From Alphaproteobacteria bacterium (GTDB lineage: Bacteria; Pseudomonadota; Alphaproteobacteria; CAAHEQ01; UBA3637), in the NCBI GenBank assembly GCA_017960645.1, contig JAGCYU010000024.1:1-33490 (forward strand): a DNA stretch of 33,490 bases. The letters run 5' to 3'. The notes under the pieces are model-generated. The model saw nothing but the letters and a program-made list of their open reading frames with translations. It made no database searches and had not been told where the DNA came from. Every line of letters begins with the position of its first letter. The stretch's first letter is position 1. Below, piece after piece: positions 9,001-15,610 of this stretch. The position numbers and the translations under genes are program-made.

Positions 9001-9462
9001 ACCTATTCTGCACAAGCAACAACAGGATATAAGTTTGCTGTGGCTGACAATATAGAAATAACACCAAATGCAGGGTTACGCTATATTAACTTCCGACAAA
9101 AATCATATACAGATAGCGATGATAAACGTATCAGCGCTACCAATGCAGATATTTGGACAGCTATGGCTGGAAGTACTTTTAGTGCTTCCTATGCTACACA
9201 GAACGGCACAACATGGAAACCTTATGCTAAGTTGGGGGTATCCTATGACTTCCATTCTGAAGCGTCTGAAAGCATTGTCAGCTTGTCCAACGGTTCGGCT
9301 TATTATGTTCCAAACCGTCGCTTAAAACGTTTAGGTGTCACGGGAGGCATTGGTACGGAAATACATTCTGGAAATTGGGATTTCAGTATTGGCTATGACG
9401 TAGATGCACGCTCAGAATATCGTAGTCATACTGGCTCTTTGAAAGCTAAATATCACTTTTAG
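3034..9462 (+). CDS. Type Va autotransporter, very large
   Basis: 2142 residues. The N-terminus (1-38) is an extended signal peptide with a basic stretch, a hydrophobic core (LLNLGIVLFA) and a likely cut after ANA. The passenger (about 40-1850) is rich in Asn/Thr/Ser/Gly with many irregular short repeats (for example SRVTLNGNSSI and SRVTMNGTSSI), as expected of a right-handed beta-helix exposed on the cell surface. The C-terminal ~264 residues (from GAMWGQALYN, ~1879) alternate as beta-strands and end in KAKYHF with the terminal Phe, diagnostic of the autotransporter barrel that inserts through BAM. Start supported by AAGGAG at 3021-3026. Cysteines are few; one close pair is in CDENGMC (~695). 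Likely an adhesin; the ligand is unknown. A glycosyltransferase operon follows from its own promoter. Confidence 0.95.
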   Translation: MTNSKTTLMELTRQYRHILKKCFLLNLGIVLFATPANAMTISENYPITGNVANINEALSIEDGADVVLTNAGLVATDNITFSGNTKFTLKAQGDNAHSYLLLGQEYGPAHVMTITGDSVWNLEAPGRESEVEADIFGNIIVGSDSQWTINAPTRFPDNDADFHINGNFTLAARSTLTINHPMTLDDYEGVEFHADNLLATNATINLTGGELEAHSATVQESEVTINDGGIFGEGYLWSEGLTTLTVQNSHVDLIYSDLSIEREGENFFALMDKEEQEEFLEDIREFGTENLASNILGHVNYMGDQEISLPNGVRLSYDTTNPSDPKIVWKDSTGTQYLSWGEPIDTKLQEYLADVGQNITKLKQIHDALASIDRSLEASITLSASNITGEYASEIANELSGNMQIINGTTISLKKGKAYTSILGHQGTTGDIDVIDSTITLNENTSLIRGLYGWDETGVTLNPGVEMSEGDIDFKHSTLNMSGTAFVALSDTNGVFELYDGSELNVKGKNTIYLKNAADETQGAGSVALGFNDEGEYAEAISRINIDPGASLTLVTGNVGYKDDLGEFFKPIIYAGEHSEINISGILNGGVSTDGLLSLTRPGKINGKIYKATKIHLDGHAGDIKSILGNPLQDVEELKLSGPKSKYTLNNPMFSATDPEQIVYVNYMLTDPKDKWISQNIGALTPAQVALMDQRGKWCDENGMCYTRIDNQLSSLDITDGASFSTNKMLYASDGIHLDHGALFSTTAPIMTDSIQLSDGSKMSVSKLYFDEFNVGDVSAYNGSTVDFSNGEYLFANGYMENSTLIGKTDDMQMGSLEVTDASNVNLTASRVFAEELLVSNNTLNQKLTATLNNGTILSGHETTVSNVDMVLNNSTIGNQQIAIITVKPENISYVEYDKNGSSELTSIQNSRVTLNGNSSIKNTLLHEIESNKVAFTDLSPIYWAQNGERISSTLQGASLSGLNDFANNVELSNSRVTMNGTSSIANNSWNTPVGKGHINIVNNSVVNVLGKNTFTASSSVHLESGSTLNVAKGASLTVQDDWVNDHYTDNTIYLNNAHLVLAGTLNGSLNGWAYSVTLAPTTKIIGDVDLGGCIYGFGLSGVNNVKDGNKVFENFHDLATTADNVSLNTLTLDNSKLSASMLQQIHDNEYGIASDFAVNMAVQNKSVFTVDNMDNELPNVSPTNMTVADSTLNVVKGGLLETSALSIYDSAVTITGDATRVDAGITATTFSVENVLKPQSTLTLTNAILNVSGPMSLENANVKITGNAKNSTITRMEAGNIIIDNDANQKATVTVTSANLQASSNIELTNTSFTFTGNTSLLNTNKVNFIKANDFGIDNEYNTKANVTMSNGKVKANQFSICNTQNVKLTNMTIYDKNGGDTSNTYIRYGKNLTLSAVGTDDMAISVFDTVTFDRSGGADVGVSWVGKATVKKSDFDSLSLYQATNAIVSDTEIDGELKVWAMYAPVIDSKQKWTYSTNATITNTEIEGNLFVQKANVTIGKGNIVGGTLKVNTDCNATGSESAYVNVKENLIVHDVLLDEGTIEVAAGKTLTATDGFTMKNDASKLVLNGKIQGNINMTNTGSVIVSNNAAKMYVDVGDSIDFGSAGTLEFKNVKGTLNGFIPTANLTLHNLKLTNSTLTYDKDVNVGGDFTMTGSNLYLGTNTLNVTGEANIYDKSTIYVNVAENGAYGKLHADTINLQTNANGSPKNITLAVTLPKASQDNPSIVGHSFNFLDYNDVTGSLGNVTIANNRYTFTENNVGQFMVTSALSGKGVIERNASASPGVLAAAAAFVDTPQVFAAPRQATLANNLNTLSQVVGGEQNYIQALSATNPDSDAIVQTTALMSTDTLLDTSASRLSAGGSVAGLSAGDVVGNHGAMWGQALYNKTKLNSTASSQGFKDNSKGLALGAETNMTDHTKVGLAYAYTQNDIKSSYRQMDVDTHGLSLYGEYKPNNWFVNGVAGISWSDYDTQAWSTLGATNADFDVYTYSAQATTGYKFAVADNIEITPNAGLRYINFRQKSYTDSDDKRISATNADIWTAMAGSTFSASYATQNGTTWKPYAKLGVSYDFHSEASESIVSLSNGSAYYVPNRRLKRLGVTGGIGTEIHSGNWDFSIGYDVDARSEYRSHTGSLKAKYHF

Positions 9463-9529
9463 TTTTTGAAGCAGGATATCTCTTTGCACCATTGATAAAG
9501 ATTCCATGGGTTGTGTCCGTAAAATGCCC

Positions 9530-9558
9530 TTGAATTTTATAATAAATTATGATATAAT
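9530..9558 (+). promoter_or_regulatory. Promoter of the glycosyltransferase operon
   Basis: TTGAAT (9530-9535), 17-base spacer, TATAAT (9553-9558), a near-consensus sigma-70 promoter about 50 bases before the start. I saw no clear terminator between it and the autotransporter stop. Confidence 0.7.
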
Positions 9559-9606
9559 ACGTTCCTGTTCTTTTATATATAAGGGAAATAAATACAGGAG
9601 TTTGTA

Positions 9607-10611
9607 ATGCCAAAAATATCTGTGATCATGCCGATATACAATACAAAACCTGAGTATTTAAGAAAAGCTATTTCTTCCATTTTAAATCAAACCTTTACGG
9701 ATTTTGAATTTTTAATTTTAAATGACTCCCCAAAGAATTTACAGTTAGATAAAGAAGTAGAAAACTTTCATGATGAGCGTATAAAATACACTAAATCCGA
9801 ACAAAACTTAGGTATAGCAGAAGCGCATAACAGATTATTAAAAATGGCAACAGGCAAATATATAGCCATCATGGATCATGATGATATTTCGCTGCCAACC
9901 CGTTTAGAAAAACAATACCTTTATATGGAATCTCATGAAGAAGTAGGAATTTGTGGTACTGCATACAAACGGTTTGGAAAGCCATCCAAAATTAAAACAG
10001 TTCGCCATCCCCAAGAACATAAAATGATACAAGCTTCATTGCTATTTCATTGCCCTATCCACCATCCTACTGCTATGATTCGCAGAAATATTTTAACCCG
10101 GTTCAATATTACTTATGACAAACGTTTTATCAGCTTAAACGATCGCAAACTGTATTTGGATATTTCTCGACATGCTGAATTACACAATTTACCAAATATT
10201 TTGTATAAATACCGCATGCACCCATTGATGACTTCTTGTATTCGACGTCAAGAAATTATGAATGAACAATTACAGTATCGCGAATCTTTGCTCAAAAAAT
10301 ATGGCATTCAATTAACGCCAGAAGAACATGAAATTTTAAATAACTATGTATTTAATGGAAGATGTCGGATTAACTTTTCAGATTTACTGAATAGAATAAA
10401 CCATATTTTAGAGTGTTTGGTGAAAGAAAATAAACGTCATCCATTTGCTGACGAAAAATCTTTAAAAACAGTCTGTGCTTGTTACCTAATTAAACGCTGT
10501 AAAAATGCTGCATTAAAAGGCTTCATTTCATCCAAAAATATATTGAACAAAACAACTTTACCAGTTCATTGTCCATGGTGGCTTACTGTATTTAATCGAT
10601 TAAAAGCTTAA
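9607..10611 (+). CDS. Family 2 glycosyltransferase
   Basis: 334 residues, GT-A fold. It opens with the classic KISVIMPIYNT segment, then AISSILNQTFTDFEFLILND, the NLGIAEAHNRLLKMATGKYI region and MDHDD at 89-93, which carries the DXD-type metal/nucleotide-sugar site. A C-terminal region of about 130 residues is variable and probably binds the acceptor. It transfers a sugar from a nucleotide donor to a growing glycan at the inner face of the membrane. Start: AGGAG at 9597-9601 precedes ATG 9607. It ends two bases before the next gene, so the two form an operon. Linkage to a surface polysaccharide is inferred from that partner; modification of the neighbouring autotransporter is possible but unproven. 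Confidence 0.9.
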   Translation: MPKISVIMPIYNTKPEYLRKAISSILNQTFTDFEFLILNDSPKNLQLDKEVENFHDERIKYTKSEQNLGIAEAHNRLLKMATGKYIAIMDHDDISLPTRLEKQYLYMESHEEVGICGTAYKRFGKPSKIKTVRHPQEHKMIQASLLFHCPIHHPTAMIRRNILTRFNITYDKRFISLNDRKLYLDISRHAELHNLPNILYKYRMHPLMTSCIRRQEIMNEQLQYRESLLKKYGIQLTPEEHEILNNYVFNGRCRINFSDLLNRINHILECLVKENKRHPFADEKSLKTVCACYLIKRCKNAALKGFISSKNILNKTTLPVHCPWWLTVFNRLKA

Positions 10612-10613
10612 GT

Positions 10614-11483
10614 ATGAAGAAATTGGCCGTTCATTTACATCTTTATTATTTAAAACAACTGCCTCGAATATTGAAATATCTAAGGCATTTGGAATACCAA
10701 GATTATGATTTATTTGTCACGATGGTAGAACACAATCAAGATATCGAACAAACCATTAAGTCCTTTAATCAAAAAGCTACGATTATGATTGTTCCAAACC
10801 ATGGCTATGATGTAGGCCCTTTTATAGAATTTTTGCACCATATTGATTTAAACAATTATGAGTATATTTTAAAAATTCATACGAAATCCTTCAAAAGTAA
10901 TAATTTTACAATTTTAAATGGATACAGTATGAGTAATAAATTATGGAGCTATGTGTTATGGGATTCCGTACTAGGCTCAAAAGAACAAATCCAAAAATGT
11001 TTTGCGAAATTTTCTGATAAAAATACTGGGATGGTTGGATCAAAATTTTGTTTGACCGACGAAAAACGCACCTACGAAGAATTATTACCAGATATTAATA
11101 CTATCCTTACCAAATTAGGTTTTAAACCTATTTTCAAAACTCAATTCATCGCGGGAACAATGTTTTATGTACGCGCCCAGCTAATGCGTCCTTTGCTTGC
11201 CTATTCTGTTCAAGATTTTAATCCCTCTGATGAAAAAATTAAAAATCATACTTTAGCGCACATGATTGAGCGCGTTGTTGCAGAAATTATTTTGCAATAC
11301 GGCTATAAAATTTCAGGGGTAGGTACCACAAAGCCAATAATATTATATGGTCGTTTTTTCTTATCAAAATTTTTTCACTTTTGCTGGCAAATCAAACGTA
11401 CCAGCTCTGGCGCCCTTATTATTAAAATTTTGCGCATTCCTGTTTATTACAAAAAAACTAAGGAAAAAAGATCCAACGCTTAA
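10614..11483 (+). CDS. RgpF-like (rhamnan synthesis F family) protein
   Basis: 289 residues. Family marks: a short N-terminal HLHLYYLKQLPRILKYL strand-helix, PNHGYDVGPFIEFL near residue 60, YILKIHTKS near 83, a GMVGSKF segment, and FIAGTMFYVRAQL near 180. These occur in RgpF-type proteins that act in rhamnose-containing polysaccharide or O-antigen assembly. The C-terminus is basic. It follows the family 2 glycosyltransferase with only two bases between stop and ATG, so the pair is cotranscribed and probably builds one glycan. No other polysaccharide genes (sugar-nucleotide synthesis, flippase) are in the window. Confidence 0.8.
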   Translation: MKKLAVHLHLYYLKQLPRILKYLRHLEYQDYDLFVTMVEHNQDIEQTIKSFNQKATIMIVPNHGYDVGPFIEFLHHIDLNNYEYILKIHTKSFKSNNFTILNGYSMSNKLWSYVLWDSVLGSKEQIQKCFAKFSDKNTGMVGSKFCLTDEKRTYEELLPDINTILTKLGFKPIFKTQFIAGTMFYVRAQLMRPLLAYSVQDFNPSDEKIKNHTLAHMIERVVAEIILQYGYKISGVGTTKPIILYGRFFLSKFFHFCWQIKRTSSGALIIKILRIPVYYKKTKEKRSNA

Positions 11484-11503
11484 TTAGCGAAGGATCTTTT
11501 CCT
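11461..11503 (+). terminator. Long hairpin at the end of the glycosyltransferase operon
   Basis: AGGAAAAAAGATCC (11461-11474) pairs with AGGATCTTTTCCT (11491-11503) with a small bulge, and CGCT/AGCG pairs inside it. It overlaps the last codons of the RgpF-like gene. The T-run is within the 3' arm rather than after it, so efficiency is uncertain. Confidence 0.5.
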
Positions 11504-11526
11504 GGAAAATATTCTATACCTATTGA

Positions 11527-11640
11527 CTAATTTGCCTGAATAATAATAGGATCTTGATTTTCATTTTGAATAATAACGTCGACTTTTCTTAAAAAGATGG
11601 CCGGCGTTCCCTCTTCTTCTAAAATTTCTTCTTCACTCAT
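11527..11640 (-). CDS. Small acidic protein of 37 residues behind the tail-fibre gene
   Basis: Starts MSEEEILEEEGTPAIFL and ends in IIIQAN with a TAG stop. It has a strong ribosome-binding site (AAAGGAG, six bases before the ATG) and begins 10 bases after the tail-fibre stop on the same strand, so it is almost surely cotranscribed. The N-terminal ten residues are nearly all acidic; the rest is beta-prone. I know no family. By position it could be a tail-fibre chaperone or an accessory tail peptide; that is inference only. Confidence 0.6.
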   Translation of the reverse strand: MSEEEILEEEGTPAIFLRKVDVIIQNENQDPIIIQAN

Positions 11641-11650
11641 GAAAACTCCT

Positions 11651-13552
11651 TTATGACGATTTTCTGTTAATACCATAGATTTTGTTTAAATAACAATATG
11701 AATGACCGCTTATATATAAATCACTCGTAGTTGATGGATTTGTTGCTGTATAGTTTGCAATAATCAAATATGCAGCGTTATAATTAGACCAAATTACTGG
11801 ACTCCCAGAAATTTTAAGCAAAGAATCAAGCCAATATGTTGAAATTCTAAATGCTGTCATTTTTTCTCCTACGGACGAAGAAGAAGCAATAATAATCAAT
11901 TCATCAAAGTTTTGCCAGCTCTCTGATAAATTCATTAAGCCATTTGCATTAACTAATGAGCCTTCTCCATCTTTTAATTCTGTTATATCTCTAGGCGTCG
12001 ATCCGGTATTAGATAATACCCACGCTGTATTGGCTATTTGTTGGCTGTTATCTCCATTGGCAGGTGTTATAACTTTATTTATTCCAGTAAAAAAGTTATC
12101 ATTGGTTGTTGCCAAGCTTAATACAGGCTCAATATCAAATTTAGTTACAGATGTGTTATTATATCCATACCTAACTAATAAAGTTCCAGTGTATTGTACT
12201 TTTGTATTTCCTGTATATACTTTATTTTCATCTTTGACATAATATTGAGCGGAATTATTTGGAATATTATCTAGTGTATCAATGTCACCATTATAAAAAC
12301 CACTCCAAACGACATCATTTGTTCCATTTTTATAAATATTTAATGTTCTGTATATATCATTAGAAGGAGAGTATACCATTTCAATAATAGTTAATTCTGT
12401 ATGGTTATAATTTATATTTTTTAACGTTCCATCAGGATTGAATCCATTTGGAATCAATGCTTGAACATCTGGTAATACAAAGGCATGGTGTCCGATATAC
12501 CCTGCCCCGTTAAATACTTTTTCTATTGAAGTTATAACTCCTCCCGCTATTTTTATTATCGCTAAAGGTAAAGAACACGTCGATGAAGCAGTTGTTCCAT
12601 CAGAACCATATCTATTTATAACACTATTAGTCGTATCAAACCACATATGCCATGCAGTACCATTCAAAGAATCTGTAGAACCAGAGCACGTTTCAACCAT
12701 AGTTGGACCGATTACAAGATTACTACTGGTTAAATTTATATATACATATCTTGTTCCATTTGAAGAAGAAGTTGCTGTTTTATCAGAAGTTATCTGATAT
12801 TGAGCCCCATTTGGAGCATAGTATTTACTACCACTCTTCAACGTCAAAGTTCCATTATCTAATTCTAATTTAATATCTTGCGGAATACTTGTGATGCAAT
12901 TTGATCTCATACTATTTAATTGATTGACCGCTGAAATCGCCTCACTGGCTTTGGTAGTAGCAATATCTGCTTTGCTAGCAGCAATACCAGCTTTGCTTGT
13001 TGCTGTACTGGCAGCATTTTGAGCTTCCGTTTTATAGCCGTTTAATGTACTTTCTAACGCATTTACCTCGATGGTCGAATTTTCTAAACTTGTTCCATTG
13101 GCATTCCAAACAAGGGTCTTACCTGCGGCAGGCGTTGGAAGTGTTAATTTAACGTCACTGTCCATAGCATATGGGGGCAAAACCATAGAACGATTCAAAT
13201 TGTCTGCAAGCTGTTGTTGGCATGCAATTTGATAATCCAGCTCATCATTCAAAACATCTGCTCGTAAAGCACCTCCTTCTTGAAAATCACTTGTTCTTTC
13301 AATGGATAAATTACGCACAATTGTGATAATTGTACCAGATGCAGGGGCTGATCCAAAAGTAACACTTCCTCCATCAGAATTGCGACTTCCAGAAACACTA
13401 TAAGTGGATGTATCTTGTAATGTATCTGCAAAATAAACCTCTATATCTGACGTTTTAAAAATAGCAAACGGAAATTCATAGGTTGAAGAAGTTCCGTCTG
13501 CTGTATATTGTATCCGTGGTTGTACACCATAGATTTTTACATGTTCTGTCAT
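11651..13552 (-). CDS. Phage tail-fibre-like protein (T7 gp17-type N-terminus)
   Basis: 633 residues. Residues 1-150 match the virion-attachment domain of T7-like tail fibres: YTADGTSSTYEFPFAIF, GGSVTFGSAPASGTIITIVR, then ERTSDFQEGGALRADVLNDE and an Asn-Arg-Ser-Met stretch. An Ala/Thr/Ser-rich coiled-coil-like linker (about 165-210) follows. The beta-rich remainder includes ITPANGDNSQQIANTAWV, a motif frequent in tail fibres. The C-terminal third lacks a recognisable enzymatic site. Start ATG 13552 has AGGAG upstream. There is no capsid, portal, terminase, integrase or lysis gene nearby, so this is an orphan: a prophage remnant, or a fibre kept for another use. Its reading frame is intact and it has its own strong promoter, which argues against simple decay. 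Confidence 0.85.
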   Translation of the reverse strand: MTEHVKIYGVQPRIQYTADGTSSTYEFPFAIFKTSDIEVYFADTLQDTSTYSVSGSRNSDGGSVTFGSAPASGTIITIVRNLSIERTSDFQEGGALRADVLNDELDYQIACQQQLADNLNRSMVLPPYAMDSDVKLTLPTPAAGKTLVWNANGTSLENSTIEVNALESTLNGYKTEAQNAASTATSKAGIAASKADIATTKASEAISAVNQLNSMRSNCITSIPQDIKLELDNGTLTLKSGSKYYAPNGAQYQITSDKTATSSSNGTRYVYINLTSSNLVIGPTMVETCSGSTDSLNGTAWHMWFDTTNSVINRYGSDGTTASSTCSLPLAIIKIAGGVITSIEKVFNGAGYIGHHAFVLPDVQALIPNGFNPDGTLKNINYNHTELTIIEMVYSPSNDIYRTLNIYKNGTNDVVWSGFYNGDIDTLDNIPNNSAQYYVKDENKVYTGNTKVQYTGTLLVRYGYNNTSVTKFDIEPVLSLATTNDNFFTGINKVITPANGDNSQQIANTAWVLSNTGSTPRDITELKDGEGSLVNANGLMNLSESWQNFDELIIIASSSSVGEKMTAFRISTYWLDSLLKISGSPVIWSNYNAAYLIIANYTATNPSTTSDLYISGHSYCYLNKIYGINRKSS

Positions 13553-13595
13553 AAAAATACTCCTGTTATTATATAATAAAGTGAAAAAAATCTTT

Positions 13596-13629
13596 AAAAA
13601 AAACTCCCCTTACATAAAGAGGAGTTTTT
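13596..13629 (-). terminator. Terminator-like hairpin in the tail-fibre leader (proximal)
   Basis: Read on the minus strand, AAAAACTCC (from 13629) pairs with GGAGTTTTT (to 13599) and a run of T follows. It lies between the minus-strand promoter at 13691-13719 and the tail-fibre start, so readthrough would be required for expression. On the plus strand it could also stop transcripts. Confidence 0.55.
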
Positions 13630-13643
13630 AAAAGATGTAGTAT

Positions 13644-13683
13644 GGTTAATAAAAAAACACTGGATACACCAGTGCCATTAACC
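13644..13683 (-). terminator. Two-tier hairpin at the 5' end of the tail-fibre transcript
   Basis: Minus strand: CACTGG-TGTAT-CCAGTG followed by seven T, the textbook terminator shape, enclosed by a further 7-bp stem GGTTAAT/ATTAACC. The predicted transcription start (about 13684) is right at its base, so it may instead be a 5' stabilising or regulatory stem-loop. Confidence 0.55.
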
Positions 13684-13690
13684 ACGAAAG

Positions 13691-13719
13691 ATTATAGCAT
13701 AAAATGCAAAAAAAGTCAA
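13691..13719 (-). promoter_or_regulatory. Near-consensus promoter for the tail-fibre gene
   Basis: Minus strand TTGACT (13719-13714), 17-base spacer, TATAAT (13696-13691), with TGC just before the -10. Two terminator-like hairpins lie between it and the start codon at 13552. Confidence 0.7.
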
Positions 13720-13748
13720 GAAAAATTTTGATAATTTTTTATAACAGA

Positions 13749-13777
13749 TTGACTTTTATTTAATAATTTTATATCTT
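13749..13777 (+). promoter_or_regulatory. Promoter of the tandem-Nudix gene
   Basis: TTGACT (13749-13754), 17-base spacer, TATCTT (13772-13777), about 35 bases before the start codon. It diverges from the tail-fibre promoter. Confidence 0.5.
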
Positions 13778-13811
13778 TGGTGTGTGTTTTATATAGTAGT
13801 AGGAGTCTTCA

Positions 13812-14741
13812 ATGGAAAAGCCAGCTTTTTCACATTCCTTTGTGACACGATCTCATAAAGGAGTGTATGGTGTTATTCGCAAAAATAATCAAATCTTAGT
13901 CATTCGTAAAGCCCGTGGCCCATATACAGGCCTGTATGATTTACCTGGCGGCTCACCAGAAGATAACGAAACGCCGGAACAAACTCTTGCTCGGGAAATC
14001 AAAGAAGAAACAAACTGTAACTTAATTTCCTGTACAAACAAACGGGAAAAAACTATTTTCTTTTCTCAATTTACAAAAGAAAGCGGAAAAACAGGGTGTC
14101 TGCAACATACTGGGATTTTGTTTGATGCAATAATATCGGGCGAACCAACCACCCAAGGAGACGGTCTAGATTCGAACGGAGCTGTTTGGGTTGACATAGA
14201 TACTTTGTCCAGCCAAAATGCTACCCCATTTGTTTTAATTGGTTGTGGCAAAGAAGTCATCAGCTTAGCTAATGATGAAGACTATCCTGTGGATGTCGCC
14301 GTCAGGGGCGTACCTGTTCCAGAAAACAGGCATCCAATGATTGCCGCAATCTTTTTATTTAATTCCAAAGGTAATATCATTTTGCAAAGAATTGCTTTAA
14401 CTAAGAAAACAGATGCGGGCAAATGGAGTTATTCTGCCGGTGGTCATGTAGATGCAGGAGAAAGTTATGAAGTTGCCGCTTTGCGCGAACTCAATGAAGA
14501 AATGGGAATTAAAGCAACTACTGCCACTTTTGTTGGAAAAGATTATACCTTCAGAGATGGGAAGCCACGAGCTTGTCATAATGTCTTTAAAGTGATATCG
14601 GACGATCCAATTACCTTTGATCCCTCAGAGGTTGCTGAAATACATGAATTTTCTATCCCAGAATTAAAACAAAAAATTCAAGATCATCCAGAACAATTCA
14701 AAGACGTTTTTGCCAGAATTTTTATGACAGCATTTAAGTAA
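13812..14741 (+). CDS. Fusion of two Nudix hydrolase domains
   Basis: 309 residues with two Nudix domains. Domain 1 (about 15-150) has GGSPEDNETPEQTLAREIKE followed by ETNC; the usual Gly after EEX is replaced by Asn. Domain 2 (about 170-300) has the canonical GGHVDAGESYEVAALRELNE followed by EMGI. The metal-binding REXXEE Glu residues are present in both. Domain 2 resembles the partial Nudix protein at the window start; domain 1 is a different branch. Enzymes of this superfamily cleave nucleoside-diphosphate derivatives. Fusion could give one catalytic and one regulatory or substrate-binding half; which is unknown. Start supported by TAGGAG six bases upstream. The ribosome-binding site of the following transporter gene overlaps this stop codon, so they were one operon. 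Confidence 0.9.
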   Translation: MEKPAFSHSFVTRSHKGVYGVIRKNNQILVIRKARGPYTGLYDLPGGSPEDNETPEQTLAREIKEETNCNLISCTNKREKTIFFSQFTKESGKTGCLQHTGILFDAIISGEPTTQGDGLDSNGAVWVDIDTLSSQNATPFVLIGCGKEVISLANDEDYPVDVAVRGVPVPENRHPMIAAIFLFNSKGNIILQRIALTKKTDAGKWSYSAGGHVDAGESYEVAALRELNEEMGIKATTATFVGKDYTFRDGKPRACHNVFKVISDDPITFDPSEVAEIHEFSIPELKQKIQDHPEQFKDVFARIFMTAFK

Positions 14742-14750
14742 GGAGAAAAT

Positions 14751-15607
14751 ATGATACCACTTAAATCAGTTCATAGATGGTTTTCCATAAAAAATATGCA
14801 AAAATGAAAATGCTGCATAACCTTTCCTTAACCATAGCAACTTTTTCTGGTGCTTTCATTTATCAATTTTTTGGGCCAACCATTCCAGTATGGGTGTCCA
14901 TCTTTTGCTTAATCATTTCCGGTAATATCTTGTTTCTGTTACCAGATGTACCAGAATCTAGACGTATTGTTGCTCAAGATAAAAGTAAATGGCAAGATAT
15001 TTTGGATATTTCCAAATATGCGATGAAACATTCAGAAATTAAATGGTTGATGTTATTTCCAGCCCTTTATGGAACATTAACTTTAGTTTTAATGTGGGGA
15101 TTGCAATCCGTCATGGTTGCAAAGAATTTACCTATTTTTGTCTTTAGCATTATCATGGGACTACATGCATTTGCACGTACGTTTTGGTCAGGCATCTCAG
15201 GCAAGGTCTTAGAAAAAATCAATTTATCTGGTATTATCAAACTGGAAAGTTTGGTTATTGTTATTTCTTGCTTGGGTGCTTGCTTATCCCAATATGTTGG
15301 AACAATTGAGACCTATATTTGTTTAATACTTATGATACTGGGCAGCTCTTCCGTTGTCTTGGCAAATATGTCCACATCTGTTTTAATCAATCACAGAATA
15401 AAATCCGATGAAAGGGCTACCATTTTATCTGTTAACTCAATGATTGGCCGCGTTTTTTGGGCTATAAGTATGATAGCCCTAAAACCTTTATTTGATACAA
15501 TCGGGGTTGGACAAACTTTTATGGTATCAACACTTTTGCTAATCCCCATTTTAATTTGTGCAATGCACTTATATAAAATGAAATTAGCAACGATGAAAAA
15601 AGTATAG
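14751..15607 (+). pseudogene. Truncated, frameshifted MFS transporter
   Basis: A start codon with a good AAGGAG (14740-14745) sits at 14751, but its frame stops after 18 codons. The long reading frame (in a different phase, first ATG 14777, no ribosome-binding site) encodes about eight membrane segments that look like helices 5-12 of a 12-helix major facilitator: two helices, a cytoplasmic loop (RRIVAQDKSKWQDIL), then six more helices with the SDERATILSVNSMIGR signature before helix 11. The N-terminal four helices (about 130 residues) are missing. The simplest reading is an internal deletion that also shifted the frame, destroying the transporter. An alternative is a short half-transporter from 14777. 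Its end lies 3 bases from the convergent hydrolase gene. Confidence 0.7.
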
Positions 15608-15610
15608 TTC

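Noticed and set aside
3034-9462. Minus-strand ORFs of 60-104 residues inside the autotransporter
   Set aside because: Shadows of the repetitive beta-helix coding sequence; no start signals or recognisable protein features.
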